Below, piece after piece: positions 35,809 through 46,264 of a stretch of DNA of 64,000 bases. The stretch's first letter is position 1, and each line of letters begins with the position of its first letter. Source of the DNA: Candidatus Nitronereus thalassa (lineage in GTDB: Bacteria; Nitrospirota; Nitrospiria; Nitrospirales; UBA8639). The notes below the pieces were generated by a model. That model was not told the DNA's origin. It worked only from the letters and a program-made list of their open reading frames with translations, and ran no database searches. The position numbers and the translations under genes were made by a program. The stretch is from assembly GCF_032191465.1 (NCBI RefSeq), contig NZ_JAQOUE010000001.1, positions 372,001 to 436,000 on the forward strand, in the 5' to 3' direction.

Positions 35809-37956
35809 ATGGATAATCCTTATTCCTCGTGCACCTCTTCCCTGCTTCAGGCGATTGTTGATGCACAGTCATGCTTTATCAGGGCCCAAAGTATTAGTCA
35901 AAGTTTTCAGGTTTTACTGAATAAACTACTAGCCATCACCCAAAGTGACTCCGGAATTATTGGGGAAGTATTAGAGTCCGAAGATGGAGCCCCATATTTT
36001 CAGGCCCATTCGATTTCCCATCTGACATGGAATGTGGAACCCCAACATCTCAATACCCACCCTGATCAAAATTTACGGTCCACGAATTTCGAGACGGTCT
36101 TTGGAAAGGTGATCTTATCCGGACAGCATGTGATCGACAACCATCCAGATCAGGATGATCCTTGGGTAACCATAGACGATCATCCAATTGCAGCATTTTT
36201 AGTAGTGCCGTTTTATTATGGTGATACTCTGGTTGGGATGGCAGGTATGGCCAATCGACCAAGTGGGTATGATGAAGCGCTCGTCGAGTTTTTGCGACCC
36301 CTGCTTGCGGTATGTGGAACCTTAATTGCGGCGAATCGGAACAAGCAAACTAGGAGTTACGCTGAAAGAGCACTTCAGGAAAGCGAAGAACGATTTGAGC
36401 TCGCGGTATGGGGTTCGAATGATGGAATTTGGGATTGGCCTAATATTCAAGAAGATAAGGAATGGTGGTCTCCACGGTTTTATGATTTGCTGGGATACGA
36501 GTTCGAAGAGATAACTCCTAGTTTACAAACTTTTAAAGAACTGTTGCATCCTGAGGAGCGAAATCGAGTCTTCGTTGCGGTGCAAAACCATTTTGAGAAA
36601 GACCTTCCATTTGACGTCGAATATCGCCTGCAGACGAAATCAGGGGCCTATCGATGGTTTAGGGCTCGTGGGAAGTCGGTCAGAAATCAGCAAGGAGTGA
36701 TCACCCGAATGGCCGGGTCAATTCAAGATATTCATGACCAACGACAGGCCGAAAGGGCGATGTGTGAAAGTGAGGCACGATTCCGCACCATGGCCGATAC
36801 CGCTCCAGTGCTCATTTGGATGTCTGATTCTGAAAAGAACTGCACCTATGTCAATCAAAGGTGGTTAGATTTTACCGGCCGGACCCTTGAACAGGAATTA
36901 GGAATGGGGTGGATCGATAATGTGCATCCTGAGGATCAGCAAAGGTGTTTGCCTATCTGCGAGGCTGCTTTTCAAAGTCACACCCCCATGGAGATGGAAT
37001 TTCGGCTAAAACATAAGAAAGAAGGATATCGATGGGTCATTGATCGGGGTGTGCCTCGGTTTAATTCAGATGGACAGTTTCTTGGATTTATTGGAACCTG
37101 TGTTGATATTTCTGGACAAAAACAGCATGAACAAGCGATTTTTCGTTATAATCGTTGGCTTCAAAAAGAAATTGAGGAACGTACGATTCGCATTCATGAG
37201 TTGGAGCAACGACGCATGCAGGTGGAAAAACTTGCGGCACTGTCCCAGGTGACTGCGGGCATTGCCCATGAGATCAATAACCCTCTGGCGAGTATTCAAC
37301 AGTCACTTCAGCTGGTGAAACAAATCATTCCCATGGACCATCCTCGGGCAAAGTATGTGCCAAAAATTGAACAAGAGATTCATCGAATGGCCACAATCAT
37401 CAAGCAGATGTACCAACTCTATCAGCCACGCCAGGAATTTCCTCGATTACTCAACCTCAATCAGATCGTCAAAGATGCCAGTGATTTCATTGTCAATCTT
37501 CACAAAAATGGTCATGGACAAATACATTTGGATTTGTTCAATGGCATGTATGATCTGCCCCTCCCGGCGACTGAACTGCGTCAGGTGCTCTGTAATGTGT
37601 TACAAAATGCATTCGATTCGGTGGAGGTGCATGGACGGGTGGTGGTTCGTACAGGAATGAATGCGGGGACGGCTTGGATTCAGATACAAGACGATGGAGC
37701 GGGTATCAGTCCTGATGTTCTTTCTCATATTTTTGAACCCTTCTATTCTACGAAGGTTAATATGAAAAGGAATGGGATGGGGTTGGGTCTATCCGTTTCC
37801 AAAAGCCTACTCGAAGCCATGGGAGGGAAAATTCAGGTTTCCTCCACTCTTGGGAAAGGGGCGACGTTTACTATCTCGTTTCCCTTGCCCCTGGTTCCCA
37901 CATATTCCACTCCTCCAGAAGAGAGTGTCTCCAGAGTTCTTAAGCCAATATCCTAA
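35809..37956 (+). CDS. Sensor histidine kinase with GAF and two PAS domains
   Basis: A 715-residue cytosolic sensor kinase with no transmembrane segments visible. An N-terminal GAF domain (about 15-185, with PFYYGDTLVGMAGMANRP) is followed by two PAS/PAC units (about 195-315 and 325-445). A coiled coil (IEERTIRIHELEQRRMQ) leads to the HisKA box with phospho-acceptor His487 in AGIAHEINNPLASI. The HATPase has the N box (LCNVLQNAFDSV), G1 (DDGAGI), F box (FEPFYSTK) and G2 (GMGLGLSVSKSLLEAMGGK). The H box resembles NtrB-type kinases. No response regulator is adjacent, so it is an orphan. It is divergent from arc across a 230 bp gap. Confidence 0.9.
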   Translation: MDNPYSSCTSSLLQAIVDAQSCFIRAQSISQSFQVLLNKLLAITQSDSGIIGEVLESEDGAPYFQAHSISHLTWNVEPQHLNTHPDQNLRSTNFETVFGKVILSGQHVIDNHPDQDDPWVTIDDHPIAAFLVVPFYYGDTLVGMAGMANRPSGYDEALVEFLRPLLAVCGTLIAANRNKQTRSYAERALQESEERFELAVWGSNDGIWDWPNIQEDKEWWSPRFYDLLGYEFEEITPSLQTFKELLHPEERNRVFVAVQNHFEKDLPFDVEYRLQTKSGAYRWFRARGKSVRNQQGVITRMAGSIQDIHDQRQAERAMCESEARFRTMADTAPVLIWMSDSEKNCTYVNQRWLDFTGRTLEQELGMGWIDNVHPEDQQRCLPICEAAFQSHTPMEMEFRLKHKKEGYRWVIDRGVPRFNSDGQFLGFIGTCVDISGQKQHEQAIFRYNRWLQKEIEERTIRIHELEQRRMQVEKLAALSQVTAGIAHEINNPLASIQQSLQLVKQIIPMDHPRAKYVPKIEQEIHRMATIIKQMYQLYQPRQEFPRLLNLNQIVKDASDFIVNLHKNGHGQIHLDLFNGMYDLPLPATELRQVLCNVLQNAFDSVEVHGRVVVRTGMNAGTAWIQIQDDGAGISPDVLSHIFEPFYSTKVNMKRNGMGLGLSVSKSLLEAMGGKIQVSSTLGKGATFTISFPLPLVPTYSTPPEESVSRVLKPIS

Positions 37957-38072
37957 TTGGCATGTTCCGGGTGTAACCTTACTCGGGATAAGACTCACCC
38001 AATAATGTTAGTGCTTGTGTGCTCGTTTCGGCTTTGGGGCGGTGTGAGGTTTGGGAATGGTCACAAAATCGG

Positions 38073-39362
38073 TCATGCCGATTTGCGGATTAATTGTGGT
38101 GTGGTTTCTCCACGGATAACAGCATCGGTGATGACCACTTCTTGAATCCCTTCCAAGGCTGGTGTGTCGTACATCAAGTTCAACATTTTTTCTTCAAGGA
38201 TACTTCGGAGGGCCCGAGCGCCGGTTTTGAGCGACGCCGCTTTGTGGGCAATAACTTGAATTGCCTCATCGGTAAAGACCAGATCAATCCCGTCAAGTTC
38301 AAATAACGCACGATATTGTTTCACCAGGGCATTTTTGGGTTCGGTTAGGACGCGAACTAAATCGGCTTCGCTCAAGTCGGTAAGCGTGGTCATAATGGGA
38401 AACCGTCCGACGAATTCTGGGATTAACCCATACTTGAGCAGATCTTCTGGTTGCACGAGCTGGATTAAATCACTGGCATGGGACTGGCTTTGCGCTTCGG
38501 GGCTTGCACCAAATCCGAGGCGTTTATGACTCGTGCGTTGGGAGATAATTTGATCCAAACCGACGAATGCACCACCACAGATGAACAATATATTTTTGGT
38601 GTTAATACGAATGTATTCTTGATCGGGATGTTTTCGTCCGCCTTTGGGAGGAATATTACAAGTAGTGCCTTCAACAAGTTTCAATAACGCTTGTTGTACA
38701 CCCTCACCCGAAACATCCCGGGTAATGGAGGCACTTTCTGACTTTCGGCTAATTTTGTCGACTTCGTCAATATAGATAATCCCAGTTTCCGCCCTCTTGG
38801 CATCAAAATCACAAGATTGAAGAAGTTTTAATACAACGTTTTCAACGTCTTCGCCCACGTATCCTGCTTCAGTGACAGTAGTGGCATCTGCAATCGCAAA
38901 CGGTACTTGAAGTAGGCGCGCCAAGGTTTGAGCCATTAAGGTTTTGCCTGTACCGGTCGGGCCAATCAGCAGCACATTACCCTTTTCGAGCTCGACATCC
39001 TTGATTTCTTTCCCACTGAATACGCGCTTGTAGTGGTTATGAACGGCAACGGCCAGCACTTTTTTCGCTTGTTCTTGTCCAATGACATATTGGTCCAGAA
39101 TAGCCTTGATCTCTGGCGGGCGTGGCAATTGAAAATTCGGTGGTGGAGAAGGGGCTTCTGCTTGTTTAGGGGAGTGCTCTGCGAGAAACCTTCCGCAGAG
39201 TTGAACGCATTCGTTGCAAATCAACAGGGTACTGTCGTTCCTACAAGTACCGCAGGTATATTTCGAAGGACTTTGAATAAAACCTGAGACGGCATTTTGT
39301 GCCCGTCCACAGAATGAACAGGTTGGATCAGAGGTCCCTTGTTTTGAATCCCAAAAAGGCAT
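38073..39362 (-). CDS. clpX: ATP-dependent Clp protease ATP-binding subunit ClpX
   Basis: AAA+ unfoldase that feeds ClpP. The 429-residue product has an N-terminal zinc-binding domain, Walker A ([14 protein letters not shown]), Walker B ([11 protein letters not shown]), a pore loop in the [12 protein letters not shown] region, the [11 protein letters not shown] segment, an IGF-like loop (KRLGFGA) and the RIPEF-like [10 protein letters not shown]. The zinc domain is unusual: besides CSFC (15-18) and CNEC (49-52) there is an additional CGTC (37-40). No clpP or tig flanks it here. The start has GAAGGA about 8 nt upstream. It converges with the kinase gene. Confidence 0.93.
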   Translation of the reverse strand: MPFWDSKQGTSDPTCSFCGRAQNAVSGFIQSPSKYTCGTCRNDSTLLICNECVQLCGRFLAEHSPKQAEAPSPPPNFQLPRPPEIKAILDQYVIGQEQAKKVLAVAVHNHYKRVFSGKEIKDVELEKGNVLLIGPTGTGKTLMAQTLARLLQVPFAIADATTVTEAGYVGEDVENVVLKLLQSCDFDAKRAETGIIYIDEVDKISRKSESASITRDVSGEGVQQALLKLVEGTTCNIPPKGGRKHPDQEYIRINTKNILFICGGAFVGLDQIISQRTSHKRLGFGASPEAQSQSHASDLIQLVQPEDLLKYGLIPEFVGRFPIMTTLTDLSEADLVRVLTEPKNALVKQYRALFELDGIDLVFTDEAIQVIAHKAASLKTGARALRSILEEKMLNLMYDTPALEGIQEVVITDAVIRGETTPQLIRKSA

Positions 39363-39579
39363 GAATTCATTCCTTCGTTAAAGCCCAACCATAGTTATTA
39401 CAAAGTTGCTTGAGCCATGAAGCTCATTAGGAAATCATCCTGAATCCATCATAGACACAAGAGGATCTAATTTCAAATAGAAAGGTGGCTGTCATTGGTT
39501 GATATTCGTCTGGCAACTTCTTTTGACCAATTTGCAGAGAAGATGGTAGATAAGTTTTCTACACCCTTCTTTCATTTTA

Positions 39580-41376
39580 GTGATTGGGCCCTTCGTGTCA
39601 GAACCATCTCATCGTCTTTCCACTCTCCTTACACATCCCGGCACTGTTGCCTTATCCGGAAATATTCCTTTTGTTGAGGACCTCGGTGTCGCCAATCTTT
39701 CTCTTCGTCAACAACCAAGTGGACATTGGGTTGTGTATGGTCCGCTTGGTCGGCGAATTTTGTTTACCGATCCTGAAGGGCATCCTCTTCATGAATGCGA
39801 ATGGGAATCGTCATCCAACGGCCAGATTCGACTAATCGCGGCCAGAATGTTTCTGGATTGGAATCAATGGGTGGGGATCAAACCGTCTGGATTAGTCAAT
39901 TCCATGACCATGGATCTCAGTACTCGTCCAGGTTGGGAAGCCTTGACTCGTCAAGACTTGCGCCTTATGGCGTCGCAGGCTATGGGGGTCGCCCTAGAGG
40001 AGGTTGAGTTTTTCTATACTGATGAGGATTTGCGGATTGACGCATCTGGACAAGCCACCATCCAACAACGAAAGGATGCCTTTTACATTTTGGAAGATGG
40101 CACCTTTCACCATTCCCGTTTTATGTCCTGCATGAGTGCGATGCATTGGGACGCCATTGATTATCTGCCGGTCGTTGAGTTGTTTAAATCATTGTTGCCT
40201 GGAACGGGGAGCGCCGCCTTCGAATTGATTCGTGGGTTGTATGACGACCAAAATCCACAAATTCCCCGATCTCTGCAGTATCGCGGTATTCCAACGTATC
40301 CTTCTGATGCGGCCTTTGGTCTGTTTAGTCAATACTTTACGGCGTCGTTTTCCGGGAGAGAAAATCCCTTTACGGTGTTTATGGATACTCCGCGATCTCA
40401 TCAAGTCTCCTGGCTACCCAATGCGAACCCGCCGTGTCGATATATCGATTCCGCTCAAGGGGTTTGCCTAACGGTGGCACAAGGACGCATCCAAAAAGTC
40501 ACAGTGATGGATGATTCTACGGGGTTGCCGTTTTCGGCGTCGAATCCTCAGGGGTTTGCCGCATGCGCACGAACTCTTTCAATCAAAGATAATCAACTCA
40601 TTCTTCAGGATAAGTCTATAACCAAGACCCTTCAGGTAAAGCCTATGTGGTCTGTGTCGAAGGAACAGAATGGGATATTATCTTCAGAAATTTCTTCGGC
40701 CCCGGATTGGCGAACCCTTTTTCCTCAAGGGGTGCCTTCGGTCAAACCGGCTGATGCCTTTTCTGCGGTCCTTCTGTATCCGCAAGATGATTCACCCATT
40801 GAAGAATTTGCCAGTCAACCATTTATCGCCGATTTCCTTGATGACTTCGTAGAACAGAATCAACAGTTGGCCATCAAACGGTCTGAAGCCCAACATGTCC
40901 TGATCCATACCTTTGACGCAGCGATCGGAACATGTTTGCTGCTAGACCAACACCGGCCTCATAGGGTTATGTATTCTCATGCGGCTTTGGCCCAGAAACA
41001 GGCTCAGTTGTTGTGGAATCAACTCGCTCGAAGTCATCGATTGGATTGGCTGTCCTCATTTCGATTTCTCCCGATGTCTCCCATGAAGCATTCAGAAAAG
41101 TTTAATTGGATTTATCGATGGATTCCTTTTGCCGATTATCAGCAAGATCAGCGTCTCCTTCAGAATATCCAAGATATCGTGGCGACTCTCGCCCCTCAGG
41201 GATTGGCGTTTGTGGCCGGTCCCGAATCAATTCCTGCTCTCGTTGCAAACTTGCCTGTACGCATCCTCTTTGGCGAGGCAGGTTCCGAATTGCAACCTTT
41301 TCTCATGCATCGATCGATCTTGCCAAAGTCACGGCTTAATCCTCACTTACATATCTGGTGTCTTCAAAAAATCTAA
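39580..41376 (+). CDS. Large protein of unknown function (598 residues)
   Basis: I do not recognise this protein. It starts at a GTG (39580) with no ribosome-binding site and runs 598 residues. It has no signal peptide or membrane helix. The N-terminal third is beta-rich (GHWVVYGPLGRRILF, HECEWESSSNGQIRL). The last 200 residues, with FRFLPMSP, FNWIYRWIPFADYQQD and an ending HPHLHIW-like strand, have a Rossmann/methyltransferase-like rhythm but no clear SAM motif. A neighbouring frame starting at TTG 39495, with AAAGGTGG 6 nt upstream, gives a protein-like MVDIRLATSFDQFAEKMVDKF run. The real N-terminus may therefore be split by a frameshift. It lies upstream of the pyrimidine leader and has its own gap of 217 bp from clpX. 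Confidence 0.65.
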   Translation: MIGPFVSEPSHRLSTLLTHPGTVALSGNIPFVEDLGVANLSLRQQPSGHWVVYGPLGRRILFTDPEGHPLHECEWESSSNGQIRLIAARMFLDWNQWVGIKPSGLVNSMTMDLSTRPGWEALTRQDLRLMASQAMGVALEEVEFFYTDEDLRIDASGQATIQQRKDAFYILEDGTFHHSRFMSCMSAMHWDAIDYLPVVELFKSLLPGTGSAAFELIRGLYDDQNPQIPRSLQYRGIPTYPSDAAFGLFSQYFTASFSGRENPFTVFMDTPRSHQVSWLPNANPPCRYIDSAQGVCLTVAQGRIQKVTVMDDSTGLPFSASNPQGFAACARTLSIKDNQLILQDKSITKTLQVKPMWSVSKEQNGILSSEISSAPDWRTLFPQGVPSVKPADAFSAVLLYPQDDSPIEEFASQPFIADFLDDFVEQNQQLAIKRSEAQHVLIHTFDAAIGTCLLLDQHRPHRVMYSHAALAQKQAQLLWNQLARSHRLDWLSSFRFLPMSPMKHSEKFNWIYRWIPFADYQQDQRLLQNIQDIVATLAPQGLAFVAGPESIPALVANLPVRILFGEAGSELQPFLMHRSILPKSRLNPHLHIWCLQKI

Positions 41377-41446
41377 TTGGTCGTGAAGTTTGGATTGTGT
41401 TGCCGTACCTTGCCGATCAGTGCATTCTTGCTTAAGGTGAGTAATC

Positions 41447-41475
41447 TTGACTTGATTGGTAGGAGCACGTAGGAT
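41447..41475 (+). promoter_or_regulatory. Promoter of the pyrimidine operon
   Basis: TTGACT (41447-41452), 17 nt, then TAGGAT (41470-41475): five of six and four of six consensus bases at ideal spacing. Transcription should begin near 41482, ten bases before the PyrR hairpin, which fits the attenuator architecture downstream. Confidence 0.6.
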
Positions 41476-41491
41476 GGTCAAGCCTTTAATG

Positions 41492-41511
41492 TCCCATCCG
41501 GTGAGGTGGGA
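41492..41511 (+). promoter_or_regulatory. PyrR-binding RNA hairpin (anti-antiterminator)
   Basis: TCCCA (41492-41496) pairs with TGGGA (41507-41511). Inside lie an unpaired U, a CC/GG pair and the loop GGUGA, giving the AUCCGGUGAGGU core that matches the PyrR-binding consensus ARUCCNGNGAGGYU in 12 of 14 positions. Formation locks up the 5' strand of the antiterminator (GGGAAAGG, 41508-41515). Binding of PyrR with UMP would therefore favour the terminator at 41566. Confidence 0.8.
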
Positions 41512-41524
41512 AAGGAGACAAAAC

Positions 41525-41565
41525 ATGAATCATACTTCAGGGAGACTCCGCTCCCTAACATTTTG

Positions 41566-41566
<1 letters not shown>
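41525..41566 (+). CDS. Possible leader peptide of 13 residues inside the pyr attenuator
   Basis: ATG 41525 to TGA 41564-41566 encodes MNHTSGRLRSLTF. A strong Shine-Dalgarno AAAGGAG (41511-41517) lies 7 nt upstream, better than that of pyrR itself. The ORF spans a small AGGGAG/CTCCCT hairpin, and its stop codon touches the first base of the terminator stem. Its Shine-Dalgarno overlaps the antiterminator strand. It may be a regulatory leader peptide or a by-product of the purine-rich antiterminator. Confidence 0.35.
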
Positions 41567-42181
<615 letters not shown>

Positions 42182-42193
42182 AGGGGATCGGTC

Positions 42194-43114
42194 ATGAGTC
42201 TCAAACGCAAAGACCTATTAAGTATTGCTTCATTGTCGGCTGAAGAAATTTCCCTGATTTTAGAAACGTCGGATCCGTTCAAGGAAGTGAGCGGGCGGGA
42301 GATTAAAAAAGTTCCGGCTCTTCGAGGGAAAACTGTTGTGAACCTTTTTTTTGAACCGAGTACCCGCACGCGTACTTCGTTTGAATTGGCTGCCAAACGT
42401 CTAAGCGCGGATGTCATTAACTTTTCTCCATCATCGAGCAGTGTGGTGAAAGGGGAGACGCTGATTGATACCGCACGAAATATCGAGTCTATGCAAGCGG
42501 ATATTATTGTGTTGCGTCATTCCTCTTCCGGGGCCGCAGAAGCTCTGGCGAAGCATGTACATTCTTCGGTCATCAATGCGGGGGATGGGTGGCACGAACA
42601 TCCAACACAGGCCTTGCTGGACCTCTTTACGATTAAAGAAAAAAAAGGCCGCTTGGCGGGTTTGACCGTGGCCATTGTCGGTGATGTGGCTCATAGCCGT
42701 GTGGCACGTTCAGATATTCATGGGTTGCTGAAGATGGGGGCGGAAGTGCGACTCGTTGGCCCGCCCACGATGATCCCTCCCTTCATTGAACGCATGGGCG
42801 TGAAGGTCTTTTCGAACTTTGATAAAGCCTTGCCTGGCGTGGATGTGGTGATCATGTTGCGCCTTCAACTTGAACGTCAGGGGCGATCCCTTTTTCCGTC
42901 GATTCGTGAATATGCCAACCTTTATGGCCTGACCTCCGAGCGAGTGCAACGGACCGAAACCGATCTGCTCGTGATGCATCCAGGCCCGATCAATCGAGGA
43001 GTGGAAATTTCCCATGAAGTGGCGGATAGCGCTCAAGCAGCGATTTTGGCTCAAGTTTCCAATGGGGTCGCGGTCCGAATGGGCCTGATGTATCTCTTGT
43101 CACAATTGCAATAA
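42194..43114 (+). CDS. pyrB: Aspartate carbamoyltransferase catalytic subunit
   Basis: Condenses carbamoyl phosphate with aspartate, the committed pyrimidine step. The 306-residue product carries the carbamoyl-phosphate loop [19 protein letters not shown], the mobile SSSVVKGE loop, [14 protein letters not shown] and the [11 protein letters not shown] segment. No pyrI regulatory subunit is present; as in PyrR-controlled operons, regulation is likely at transcription. It starts 12 bp after pyrR. Confidence 0.97.
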   Translation: MSLKRKDLLSIASLSAEEISLILETSDPFKEVSGREIKKVPALRGKTVVNLFFEPSTRTRTSFELAAKRLSADVINFSPSSSSVVKGETLIDTARNIESMQADIIVLRHSSSGAAEALAKHVHSSVINAGDGWHEHPTQALLDLFTIKEKKGRLAGLTVAIVGDVAHSRVARSDIHGLLKMGAEVRLVGPPTMIPPFIERMGVKVFSNFDKALPGVDVVIMLRLQLERQGRSLFPSIREYANLYGLTSERVQRTETDLLVMHPGPINRGVEISHEVADSAQAAILAQVSNGVAVRMGLMYLLSQLQ

Positions 43115-43155
43115 ACGTTTTATCGATTCATCAACAAAGGACACAGACGATCAAC

Positions 43156-44442
43156 ATGAGAATTCTCATCAAAGGTGGCCACGTAATTGATCCTGGGCGT
43201 AGGAATGGCCAGGCTGATGTCTTAATCGAAAATGGAAAAATTCAGGCGATTGATGTCAGCCTTCAGGGTACACTGAAAAATCCTAAATCGGTTACCATCA
43301 TCGATGCAACGGATTTACTCATTTGTCCAGGGTTCATTGATCTACATGTTCACTTTCGTGAACCTGGCTTTGAATATAAGGAAACCATTGCCAGCGGGGT
43401 CAACTCCGCGGTCGCGGGTGGGTTTACCACCGTGTGTTGTATGCCTAACACGAATCCTGTGAATGATTCCCAGTCCATCACGGACTTTATTTTGCAACAA
43501 GCCAAAATTGCCAACAAAGCGCGGGTCTTTCCTATTGGCGCGATTACGAAAGGATCCAAAGGCGAAGAACTTTCAGAGATTGGTGAATTGCATGAAGCCG
43601 GGTGTGTGGCGATTTCAGATGATGGGATTCCCGTGATGAATAGTCTGGTGATGCGCCGTGCCATGGAATATGCGCGGGCATTTGATCTTCCGGTGATTGA
43701 CCATTGCGAAGATGTTCACCTTTCTGCCGGTGGCAGTATGAATGAAGGATTTGTGTCTACGGAACTTGGCATTCCTGGTATTCCGAATGCGGCAGAAGAG
43801 GTGATGGTCGCACGGAATATTTTTCTCGCTGAGCTCACAAAATCACGATTACACCTACCTCATGTCAGTACGATAGGATCGGTTCGGTTATTGCGAGAAG
43901 CGAAGTCCCGAGGAGTGGCAGTCACGGCCGAAGCCTGCCCACACCATTTTACATTGACGGATGAGGCGGTACGCGCGTTTGATACCAACGCGAAAATGAA
44001 TCCACCCTTACGGACGGACGCGGATGTCCAGGCTATTAAGGAAGCCTTAACGGATGGCAGTATTGATATTATTGCAACTGATCATGCTCCTCATGCCACC
44101 CATGAAAAGCAGCGGCAGTTTGATAATGCCCCTTTTGGAATCATTGGGCTCGAAACAGCCTTCCCATTAACGTTGAATCTTGTCGAGGAAGGTGTGCTGA
44201 CCATGGAGCAAGCTGTGGCCAAACTCACCTCTGAGCCAGCGCGAGTGTTTAACCTGCCCTATGGCTCCCTGGTCGTGGGAGCTGATGCTGATGTGACCCT
44301 CATTGATCCAAAAAAATCGTGGACCCTTGACCCCAATCGTCTCCATTCCAAAAGCCGTAATACCCCGTTTGCGGGATGGACGCTCAAAGGGAAGGTTGTC
44401 AAAACATTTGTTGGTGGACGTTTGGTGTATGAAGCTAATTAA
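43156..44442 (+). CDS. pyrC: Dihydroorotase (class I)
   Basis: Zinc amidohydrolase that cyclises carbamoyl-aspartate to dihydroorotate. The 428-residue product shows the metal-binding DLHVHFREPGFEYKETI motif, the GGFTTVCCMPNTNP block, a metal histidine in PVIDHCEDVHL, AEACPHHFTLTD, and DIIATDHAPHATHEK with the catalytic aspartate. This is the long class I type rather than the 345-residue E. coli form. It is 41 bp downstream of pyrB, in the same operon. Confidence 0.96.
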   Translation: MRILIKGGHVIDPGRRNGQADVLIENGKIQAIDVSLQGTLKNPKSVTIIDATDLLICPGFIDLHVHFREPGFEYKETIASGVNSAVAGGFTTVCCMPNTNPVNDSQSITDFILQQAKIANKARVFPIGAITKGSKGEELSEIGELHEAGCVAISDDGIPVMNSLVMRRAMEYARAFDLPVIDHCEDVHLSAGGSMNEGFVSTELGIPGIPNAAEEVMVARNIFLAELTKSRLHLPHVSTIGSVRLLREAKSRGVAVTAEACPHHFTLTDEAVRAFDTNAKMNPPLRTDADVQAIKEALTDGSIDIIATDHAPHATHEKQRQFDNAPFGIIGLETAFPLTLNLVEEGVLTMEQAVAKLTSEPARVFNLPYGSLVVGADADVTLIDPKKSWTLDPNRLHSKSRNTPFAGWTLKGKVVKTFVGGRLVYEAN

Positions 44443-44518
44443 CTATACACCTAAATCTGAAATGCCAAAGTTCTAGGTTCACTCTTCCTTTGGTAGTGGC
44501 ATATGAAGGAACAGACCC

Positions 44519-45055
44519 ATGGCTCGTGTAACATCTGGTTGGCAGTTTTCCCTTTCACTGGCTGAGTTGATAGGTCTGGCTATATGGATTGGGGGACTTA
44601 CCGTTATTCTGACTACAGTAATTCCTGCCGTGTTTAATTCATTGGGAATGGAACAAGGCGGACAGTTTTTACGAAAAGTCTTTGACGGGTATAACAATCT
44701 CACGAGCGGAATTGTGGTGGTGTTGCTGGGAACGGCGGCGCTTCGAACTTGGAAGTTTCAGTACATGCCCGAGAACATTCTGGCGGTGAGTCGTACCGAA
44801 TGGGCTTTACTGTTGGCCCTCGTCTGTGTCACCGGATTGATAGTTTTCTTTCTTGGCCCCAAGGCGATTGAATTACAGGAACTCGCCTTTATGGCTGAAA
44901 CACCGGAAGAAAAAAAACCTGCCTATGATGCCTTTTTTCGTACGCACATGATTGTTCGAGCACTACATTTAATCAATGGTGGACTGGCTATCAGTATATT
45001 GGTCGTAAAATTCCGACAATGGGTAAGATATCGAGCAGCGTTTGGTTTTGAATGA
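44519..45055 (+). CDS. DUF4149-type integral membrane protein
   Basis: A 178-residue protein with four predicted membrane helices (about 10-35, 57-78, 92-115 and 148-168). It contains the GGLTVILTTVIPAVF and GPKAIELQELAF segments, resembling the DUF4149/TMEM205-like family. The function of the family is not known. A GAAGGAA ribosome-binding site precedes the ATG. It sits 76 bp after pyrC and 24 bp before carA, so it is probably co-transcribed with pyrimidine genes without an obvious role there. Confidence 0.75.
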   Translation: MARVTSGWQFSLSLAELIGLAIWIGGLTVILTTVIPAVFNSLGMEQGGQFLRKVFDGYNNLTSGIVVVLLGTAALRTWKFQYMPENILAVSRTEWALLLALVCVTGLIVFFLGPKAIELQELAFMAETPEEKKPAYDAFFRTHMIVRALHLINGGLAISILVVKFRQWVRYRAAFGFE

Positions 45056-45079
45056 TGACCCTTTACTTCCACGGAAACT

Positions 45080-46264
45080 ATGAATAAAGCGATTTTAGCC
45101 TTAGCCGACGGAACGATTTTTGAGGGATATTCCTTGGGGGCATCCGGCGAGACATCTGGAGAAGTGGTCTTTAATACGGCCATGACCGGATATCAGGAAA
45201 TTCTCACCGATCCATCCTACAAGGGCCAATGTGTGGCCATGACCTGCTCGCATATTGGCAACTATGGTGTGGCTCGACAGGATCATGAATCGAGGAAGAC
45301 TTGGGCTGAGGGGTTTATTGTCAATGAAGCCTCGCGGCGGCCAAGTAACTGGCGGTCCTACCAATCCTTACATGAATATTTACAACAGCAGGGCGTGGTG
45401 GGAATTGAAGGGATTGATACTCGCTATCTTACCCGGCACCTTCGTGACCGTGGGGCCCAGCCCGGGGTTATTTCTCATGTTGATTTCGATACCGGCAATT
45501 TGGTGAATAAAGCTAAGGCCGTGCCTTCTACTACTGGACGGGATCTGGTTACTGAGGTCACCTGCTCGGCTCCTCATCCCTGGAACGAGGGTTCTGAGGA
45601 ATGGACCATCTCCAACGGGGATTTGCCGAAGTATGGAAAGTCCTCACCTTCTCATAAATATCGGGTCGTGGTGTATGACTTTGGTGTGAAACTCAATATT
45701 TTAAGAAGGCTCGTGGATTGTGGGTGCGAGGTGACCGTGGTCCCGGCTTCGACTCCAGCTAACGCTATTCGGGAGATGAATCCCGATGGGCTCGTTCTCT
45801 CCAATGGACCTGGTGACCCACAGGGTGCTGCCTATGTGGTTCCCCATATTCAGGACTTATTAGGATGGAAGCCAATATTGGGAATTTGCCTAGGACACCA
45901 AATCCTCGGGCTTTCTCTTGGGCTTCCTACCTATAAATTAAAGTTTGGCCATCATGGGGCAAATCATCCAGTCATGGATCTGCGATCAAGAAAAGTGGAA
46001 ATCACTTCGCAAAATCATAATTTTGCCGTCACGATGCCGGAAACTGTTGCAGCCTCCCCCAAGGGAAGGGCGGTCTTTGATACAAACTGGGGACCATTTA
46101 CTCCAACCCACCTGAGTTTGAATGATGGATGTTTGGAAGGTCTGATTGGATGCAAGGCTCCGGTACTGTCGGTCCAGTATCATCCCGAAGCATCGCCGGG
46201 TCCGCATGATTCTTCCTATCTATTCAACCAATTTACCACCATGATGGAGCAAAGCCGTGCATAA
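45080..46264 (+). CDS. carA: Carbamoyl-phosphate synthase small subunit
   Basis: Glutaminase subunit that supplies ammonia to CarB. The 394-residue product has the CarA N-terminal domain ([33 protein letters not shown]) and a class I glutamine amidotransferase domain. The latter has the nucleophile in [10 protein letters not shown], a SNGPGDPQ oxyanion region and the catalytic His-Glu in [13 protein letters not shown]. It overlaps the following sppA by 8 bp. carB is not next but 1.9 kb downstream, beyond two protease genes. Confidence 0.97.
   Translation: MNKAILALADGTIFEGYSLGASGETSGEVVFNTAMTGYQEILTDPSYKGQCVAMTCSHIGNYGVARQDHESRKTWAEGFIVNEASRRPSNWRSYQSLHEYLQQQGVVGIEGIDTRYLTRHLRDRGAQPGVISHVDFDTGNLVNKAKAVPSTTGRDLVTEVTCSAPHPWNEGSEEWTISNGDLPKYGKSSPSHKYRVVVYDFGVKLNILRRLVDCGCEVTVVPASTPANAIREMNPDGLVLSNGPGDPQGAAYVVPHIQDLLGWKPILGICLGHQILGLSLGLPTYKLKFGHHGANHPVMDLRSRKVEITSQNHNFAVTMPETVAASPKGRAVFDTNWGPFTPTHLSLNDGCLEGLIGCKAPVLSVQYHPEASPGPHDSSYLFNQFTTMMEQSRA

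Noticed and set aside
44465-44493. Terminator between pyrC and the DUF4149 gene
   Set aside because: CCAAAG/CTTTGG can pair, but no T-run follows; readthrough in the operon is expected.
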